The notes beneath the pieces were generated by a model that was not told the origin of the DNA, searched no databases, and saw only the letters and a list, made by a program, of their open reading frames with translations. DNA of 9,296 bases from contig JAITAW010000008.1 of assembly GCA_031283905.1 (NCBI GenBank), positions 1 to 9,296 of the forward strand, given 5' to 3'. The position numbers were made by a program, and so were the translations under genes. Of this stretch, positions 5,559 through 9,296 are shown piece after piece; the stretch's first letter is position 1, and every line of letters starts with the position of its first letter. Origin of the DNA: Treponema sp. (lineage in GTDB: Bacteria > Spirochaetota > Spirochaetia > Treponematales > Breznakiellaceae).

Positions 5559-7622
5559 ATGGGAAAAGAAAAAGCAGTCTATGCGCCCGGTGAATTGGAA
5601 AAAATACGCGGACGGTTAGGTAATGTAGATCGTGATGAAGCGGAGCGTATGGCTAAGGTTTTGGGCGGAGAAGTCGGTGTGGAACGAACGTCCGAAAGCC
5701 ATGCGCCAAACGAGTCTTCCGGCGGCAGCCGCTCCCGATCCGCATCATCATCCGCTTCAAAAACATCGAAATCGTCAAAAGTGCCGAAGCATCGAATTGT
5801 ACTTGCGTCCGATGAACAATCTGTTTTGAAAAACCCTTCGGGCGTACGGATAGACAATCCCGATGACGATCCGTCAAAACCATTGGTACAGAGCTATTCT
5901 GAGCGCTTCAAGATGGACAAACTGGCGTCCCAACCTACGTTTGATATAAAAACCATATCGCAAACCATGAAGGCAATGCTCTCTTTTATTACGAGACCGG
6001 TGGATTTAGTCTCTCCGGTTTTTGTCAATAAAAGGCTGAATGAATATTACAAGGTGATGGCGACTCTCATCGTTTCTACGAGAACTTTGCTTCCCAGAAA
6101 CAACGCCAAACGCAATGGGCAAATAAGAAAAACATCGTCTTTTGCCTACTCGGTGCTTGACACCATCAGATGTTGGAACATTGAACGAATAGCGGGCGAC
6201 ATGGCGAGAATGCAGTCGCACTCCAGAAACGTAAGAGTAAAAGACTTTGCCGGCATTTTGCAGGCAATCTACAAGCCGCTGTTCATTCTGGAGGATTTAA
6301 TCCCTAATATTCATATAAAAAGTTGTTATAAACTCCTCTATAGGCAGCTTTTTGTAGAAAATCCCGCTGAAGCAAGCAGGTATCAGGAGGTGGTGAAGAA
6401 TACGCTGGCCGCGTTTGTCGTTATTCATAAAGAAATTCGTTTCCGTATGTATCCGCTCTTGATGAAACTCGTTTCTAATACATGTTTGCCCTATGAGGAG
6501 TTCTTTGCGCAGCGGAGACACCGCATCATGGCGCTGATCAATTTCGAGGAAGCCGAGAAGATTGCGCCGATGGACATGGTGGTTTCGTCCCAAAAATCTT
6601 TCAAGAGCGATACCGCAAAGGATGTCGTCGCAAGCATGGAACGCGATTCGGTCGAAAGCGCGAGAAGACAGGCTATCGCGGCGGAGAAGAACGCCGTTGA
6701 GAGAGGGCTGAACCATCTTGAAATTATATTTCCCGAAGCGGGCTGGAAAAACCTGTCTGATTACCCGGATATCTATCCGTATTTCCGGGGCATTTTGCAG
6801 ATGACAAAAGGGTACGAACTCATCGCGCCGACAGACCCCGTACAGCAAATGATCATCCTTGCGCGTATTATTGAGGAACTGCTTATTGGGTTGCGTTCCG
6901 TAACGTTTACCTCGCTGACCGACGCGGAAGACGATGAAGGCGAAGCGCGACTGGACGAAGAAATGTCCGCCGTCATAAACAACTGGCATGATTATATTGA
7001 CGAAAGTTTTGATAAAGAGTATCTCTCCCGTTTAAATGAATACTGCCAGGCGCTCGTCGAATCTGCGGACGTCTGGAGGTCGCCCTTTGGGCGGCGATTG
7101 GTTGATGAAATGTGCTTTGCAAAACGCTACTACTTTTTTCCGCACCTGCACTATACTGCCCAGAATTCAGCGACTATGACCACATTTCAGAAAAAAGACA
7201 TCCCTTCATTGTACCGTGAGGTGCAGAAATTGCGTAGAAATCTCACCATTATATACGAAGAAATAGAAAAAGGCATGAAAGCGGGCGGACCGGAAGCTAA
7301 CGCCTTATGCAGAGGAATTGCTAATCCGTGGAAACCATACGTGTTTCATGTGGCAGGACCCATCTCAAAGCGCCTTGACGTGCTTTTGGGACAAAAAAAG
7401 CGGCACAACGCATCGTTGATCCTCTTTACGCTTTCCGTTACCATCGTGTTGGATTATTTCCTGAATAATGCGGACAGTTGGGCGTACAATCCGCCTAATG
7501 ACGTTCTCTTCCGCAGCATTGAGGGAAAAGGTACCGTGCCGCAATTCGGCGTGGATGAAAAAATAGATGCCGACGCCATTTTTAAGTGGAAACTCAAAGA
7601 ACGGGCGGCTCAAAAATCTTAA
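5559..7622 (+). CDS. Unrecognised 687-residue protein, probably spirochaete-specific
   Basis: I do not recognise a known domain. The protein has a short charged N-terminus (residues 1-44, including ERMAKVLGGEVGVE), a serine-rich, probably disordered linker (about 45-73), and then a long, mostly helical body rich in charged and aromatic residues. A hydrophobic stretch at about 620-635 contains an Asp and is too short and late to be a clear membrane helix. There is no signal peptide, so a cytoplasmic location is likely. It begins 4 bases after the DUF2804 stop, with GAGGG at 5545-5549 as ribosome-binding site, and ends 16 bases before the regulator start, so it is co-transcribed with gyrA. From memory, T. 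pallidum has a gene annotated Tp75 next to gyrA; the size here (about 78 kDa by length) would fit a relative, but I could not test this. Confidence 0.8.
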   Translation: MGKEKAVYAPGELEKIRGRLGNVDRDEAERMAKVLGGEVGVERTSESHAPNESSGGSRSRSASSSASKTSKSSKVPKHRIVLASDEQSVLKNPSGVRIDNPDDDPSKPLVQSYSERFKMDKLASQPTFDIKTISQTMKAMLSFITRPVDLVSPVFVNKRLNEYYKVMATLIVSTRTLLPRNNAKRNGQIRKTSSFAYSVLDTIRCWNIERIAGDMARMQSHSRNVRVKDFAGILQAIYKPLFILEDLIPNIHIKSCYKLLYRQLFVENPAEASRYQEVVKNTLAAFVVIHKEIRFRMYPLLMKLVSNTCLPYEEFFAQRRHRIMALINFEEAEKIAPMDMVVSSQKSFKSDTAKDVVASMERDSVESARRQAIAAEKNAVERGLNHLEIIFPEAGWKNLSDYPDIYPYFRGILQMTKGYELIAPTDPVQQMIILARIIEELLIGLRSVTFTSLTDAEDDEGEARLDEEMSAVINNWHDYIDESFDKEYLSRLNEYCQALVESADVWRSPFGRRLVDEMCFAKRYYFFPHLHYTAQNSATMTTFQKKDIPSLYREVQKLRRNLTIIYEEIEKGMKAGGPEANALCRGIANPWKPYVFHVAGPISKRLDVLLGQKKRHNASLILFTLSVTIVLDYFLNNADSWAYNPPNDVLFRSIEGKGTVPQFGVDEKIDADAIFKWKLKERAAQKS

Positions 7623-7638
7623 TTTACACGCGCGCGGC

Positions 7639-9042
7639 ATGAAGAATATCCTTATCGTAGATGACGAAGCGGGTATACGGAAAACGCTGGGACTCATTCT
7701 GGAAGACGAGGGATATCATGCGCTCGGCGCGGAAGACGCGCTCATCGCGCTTGATATACTGATGACGGAAAACGTTGATGTTATCTTTCTTGCTGTGCTG
7801 CTTCCCAAAATGGGCGGGCTTGAGGCGCTTGAAAAAATCCGCAAAAGACACCCCGATATTGAAATAATAATGATTTCCGGTCATGCATCTGTGGATATGG
7901 CGGTACGCGCCGTGAAATTAGGCGCGTTCGATTTCCTGGAAAAACCGCTCTCTCTGGACAAGGCGCTTGTCGTCTGCCGGAACGCCCTTTCTTTGCGGGC
8001 GTTGAGAAAGGAAAACCTTTCGCTCAAGCGGCGTTCCGGTATTCGGCAGGAAGTTATCATAGGAACAAGCAAGCGGATCGAACAGGTGAGGAAGCTGGTT
8101 AAGCAGGTTGCCACAAGCGATTCCCGCATCCTCATAACCGGTGAAAGCGGAGCGGGAAAAGATGTTGTCGCGCAGGCGATTCATCACTACTCCGGCAGAA
8201 AAGGCGCTCCGTTCGTGGAAGTCAACTGCGCGTCCATTCCGGACGCGCTTATCGAAAGCGAATTGTTCGGGCATGAGAAAGGCGCTTTTACCGGCGCGGT
8301 ATCGAACCGCATCGGACGTTTTGAGATGGCGGATCGCGGGACGCTCTTTCTTGATGAAATCGGCGACATGTCCCAAACGGCGCAGGCAAAAGTGTTGCGT
8401 GTCATACAGGATCAGAAGGTAGAGCCTTTGGGCGGGGAGCGTTCGATACCGGTGGATGTCCGCATCGTAGCGGCGACCAATAAGGATTTGGAAAAGGAGT
8501 GTGAAACCGGACGTTTCAGGCGGGACCTCTTTTTCAGACTCAACGTCATTCCGATCTACATGCCTCCGCTTCGGGAACACGCTGATGATGTACCGGCGCT
8601 TTTATCCCATTTTCTTGGTAAAATGGGCAGCGAAAAAGCCGCGTCCATAACCTTTGACGAGTCCGCCCTGCAAACGCTCCTTTCCTACAAGTGGCCCGGC
8701 AACGTACGGGAACTGCGAAACCTTGCGGAACGTATCGTGGCGCTGTCTGAGAGCAGCCGCATCACCGGAGGAACCATCGCCGGTTTATTGCGGAAACCTG
8801 CCGGCGGCGAAAACCGCGAGGACGGGCCGCTTTCGGCGGACATACGGGCGCTTCCGTACAACAAGGCGAAAGAGGCGTTTGAAAAAGAGTATTTGGCATG
8901 GCATTACCGCAAGAACAATTGCACTATAGCCAAAACCGCTGAAGCCGTTGGCGTATACCCCGGCAATCTCCACGCGAAATTAAAAAAATACGGCATTACA
9001 AAACAAGACAATTCGCCCCCGCCGCCAGAGGCGGTTTTCTAG
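7639..9042 (+). CDS. NtrC-type sigma-54 response regulator lacking the phospho-acceptor Asp
   Basis: A 467-residue bacterial enhancer-binding protein with the normal three-part layout. The receiver domain (1 to about 120) has the acidic pair Asp8/Asp9, Ser80 and Lys102 with Pro103. The AAA+ domain has Walker A GESGAGKD (168-175), the sigma-54 contact loop GAFTGA (215-220), Walker B with Asp239/Glu240, and RRDLFFRLNVIP. A Fis-type helix-turn-helix lies near 428-453 (TAEAVGV, LHAKLKKYGI). It should activate sigma-54 promoters by ATP-driven remodelling. The expected phosphorylated Asp in VDVIFLAVLLP is Ala52 (GCT), one base from an Asp codon. I chose ATG 7639 because MKNILIVDDE is the standard receiver start; the ATG at 7567 would add 24 residues overlapping the previous gene. 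No Shine-Dalgarno sequence is seen, so translation may be coupled. No histidine kinase gene is adjacent in the window. Confidence 0.93.
   Translation: MKNILIVDDEAGIRKTLGLILEDEGYHALGAEDALIALDILMTENVDVIFLAVLLPKMGGLEALEKIRKRHPDIEIIMISGHASVDMAVRAVKLGAFDFLEKPLSLDKALVVCRNALSLRALRKENLSLKRRSGIRQEVIIGTSKRIEQVRKLVKQVATSDSRILITGESGAGKDVVAQAIHHYSGRKGAPFVEVNCASIPDALIESELFGHEKGAFTGAVSNRIGRFEMADRGTLFLDEIGDMSQTAQAKVLRVIQDQKVEPLGGERSIPVDVRIVAATNKDLEKECETGRFRRDLFFRLNVIPIYMPPLREHADDVPALLSHFLGKMGSEKAASITFDESALQTLLSYKWPGNVRELRNLAERIVALSESSRITGGTIAGLLRKPAGGENREDGPLSADIRALPYNKAKEAFEKEYLAWHYRKNNCTIAKTAEAVGVYPGNLHAKLKKYGITKQDNSPPPPEAVF
9022..9040 (+). terminator. Short intrinsic terminator inside the end of the regulator gene
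   Basis: CCGCC (9022-9026) pairs with GGCGG (9030-9034) around a 3-base loop and is followed by TTTTCT. The whole structure lies in the last codons of the regulator gene, and the stop TAG shares its last T. It encodes part of the proline-rich tail PPPPEAVF. The stem is only 5 bp but all G-C, so it is a plausible terminator for the gyrA operon. Confidence 0.5.
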
Positions 9043-9099
9043 TGACCCGCGTCCGCGCCCCGCCCTGACGAAAAAAATCTAAAAATATGCCGAAACGCC

Positions 9100-9128
9100 T
9101 TGTTTTTTATACACGTATGATATATTTT
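9100..9128 (+). promoter_or_regulatory. Weak candidate promoter before the last ORF
   Basis: TTGTTT (9100-9105) can be paired with TATATT (9121-9126, 15-base spacing) or TATTTT (9123-9128, 17-base spacing). The stretch is very A/T-rich against GC-rich surroundings. A start of transcription would fall almost on the ATG at 9134, giving little or no leader. Confidence 0.3.
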
Positions 9129-9133
9129 TATCT

Positions 9134-9296
9134 ATGGACAAGCATGTCTATATAAACGAAACATGTTGCACGGATAAAGCGCGGTTAACCGCCGCCGCCA
9201 TCATGCCGGACGTTTTGGGGGCGGCCCCCCCCCCCCCCCCCGACGAGCGCAGAAAGACAGGGGGGTGTGGAGAGAAAGCAACGGACTGGAGGGAGA
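9134..9296 (+). CDS. Partial ORF running off the right end, containing a poly-C tract
   Basis: The frame is open from ATG 9134 to the window edge (54 codons). The first 28 or so residues (MDKHVYINETCCTDKARL, then TAAAIMPDVLG) look like ordinary protein, but I do not recognise a family. Seventeen C residues (9225-9241) then encode Ala-Pro repeats, after which the sequence becomes G-rich and reads ERRKTGGCGERKQRTGG, unlike the start. No Shine-Dalgarno sequence is seen; an A/T-rich stretch lies directly before the ATG. It may be a genuine gene 5' end whose right part is unreliable, or a phase-variable gene. A change of one base in the C run would shift the frame. Confidence 0.35.
   Translation, partial: MDKHVYINETCCTDKARLTAAAIMPDVLGAAPPPPPDERRKTGGCGEKATDWRE
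9225..9241. repeat. Poly-C tract of 17 bases
   Basis: An uninterrupted run of 17 C residues sits between a G5 run (9217-9221) and a G6 run (9260-9265). Homopolymers of this length are prone to slippage during replication and to sequencing and assembly error. It lies 55 bases from the window edge. Confidence 0.9.

Noticed and set aside
7567..7638. Upstream ATG of the response regulator (24 extra residues)
   Set aside because: The receiver domain starts exactly at MKNILIVDDE (ATG 7639). The extra residues overlap the previous gene and have no ribosome-binding site.
9181..9192. Perfect 12-bp palindrome GCGGTTAACCGC
   Set aside because: It lies inside a probable coding region, appears once, and matches no operator I know.
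1..9296. CRISPR array, tRNA/rRNA genes, insertion sequence or phage genes
   Set aside because: I saw no regularly spaced repeats, no cloverleaf or rRNA core sequence, and no transposase, integrase or phage structural protein in any frame I read.

Overview
The window most likely comes from a treponeme-type spirochaete, probably a host- or gut-associated Treponema or relative. I infer this from the style of GyrA, from the HU-like/DUF4469-type protein (common in Treponema and Bacteroidetes), and from the spirochaete-like look of the gene after the DUF2804 gene. Phylum is moderately sure and species is not resolved. No database search was possible.

The window has two halves. Positions 1 to about 1887 look like an accessory or decaying zone, GC-rich in its gene-bearing parts. 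It holds a short unrecognised ORF (48-266), a strong 17-bp inverted repeat (318-372), a terminator-like hairpin (409-441), about 340 bases without a supportable gene, an HU-like/DUF4469-type gene with no good start (783-1568), and a 59-codon inverted remnant of a second gene of the same type (1586-1762, minus strand). The two related pieces lie tail to tail, 17 bases apart. Just upstream of the gyrA promoter, three imperfect direct repeats precede a textbook sigma-70 promoter.

Positions 1888 to 9042 form one compact plus-strand operon. A TTGACA-17-TATACT promoter and a leader hairpin are followed by gyrA (1988-4480), a DUF2804 protein (4481-5554, starting on the base after the gyrA stop), an unrecognised 687-residue protein with a serine-rich linker (5559-7622), and an NtrC-type sigma-54 activator (7639-9042). 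Gaps are 0, 4 and 16 bases. A short terminator-like hairpin lies inside the last codons of the activator gene. The operon ties the supercoiling enzyme gyrase to two poorly understood proteins and an orphan enhancer-binding regulator with no kinase gene in view.

The most striking points are as follows. The response regulator carries Ala52 where the phosphorylated Asp should be, while the other receiver residues are intact. GyrA has Met103 at the position of E. coli Ser83, the main fluoroquinolone-resistance site. A 17-base poly-C tract sits inside a new ORF that runs off the right end (9134-9296); it is either a phase-variable tract or an assembly-edge artefact. The decaying, inverted HU-like/DUF4469 pair sits next to gyrA. 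I see no CRISPR array, tRNA, rRNA, transposase or defence system.
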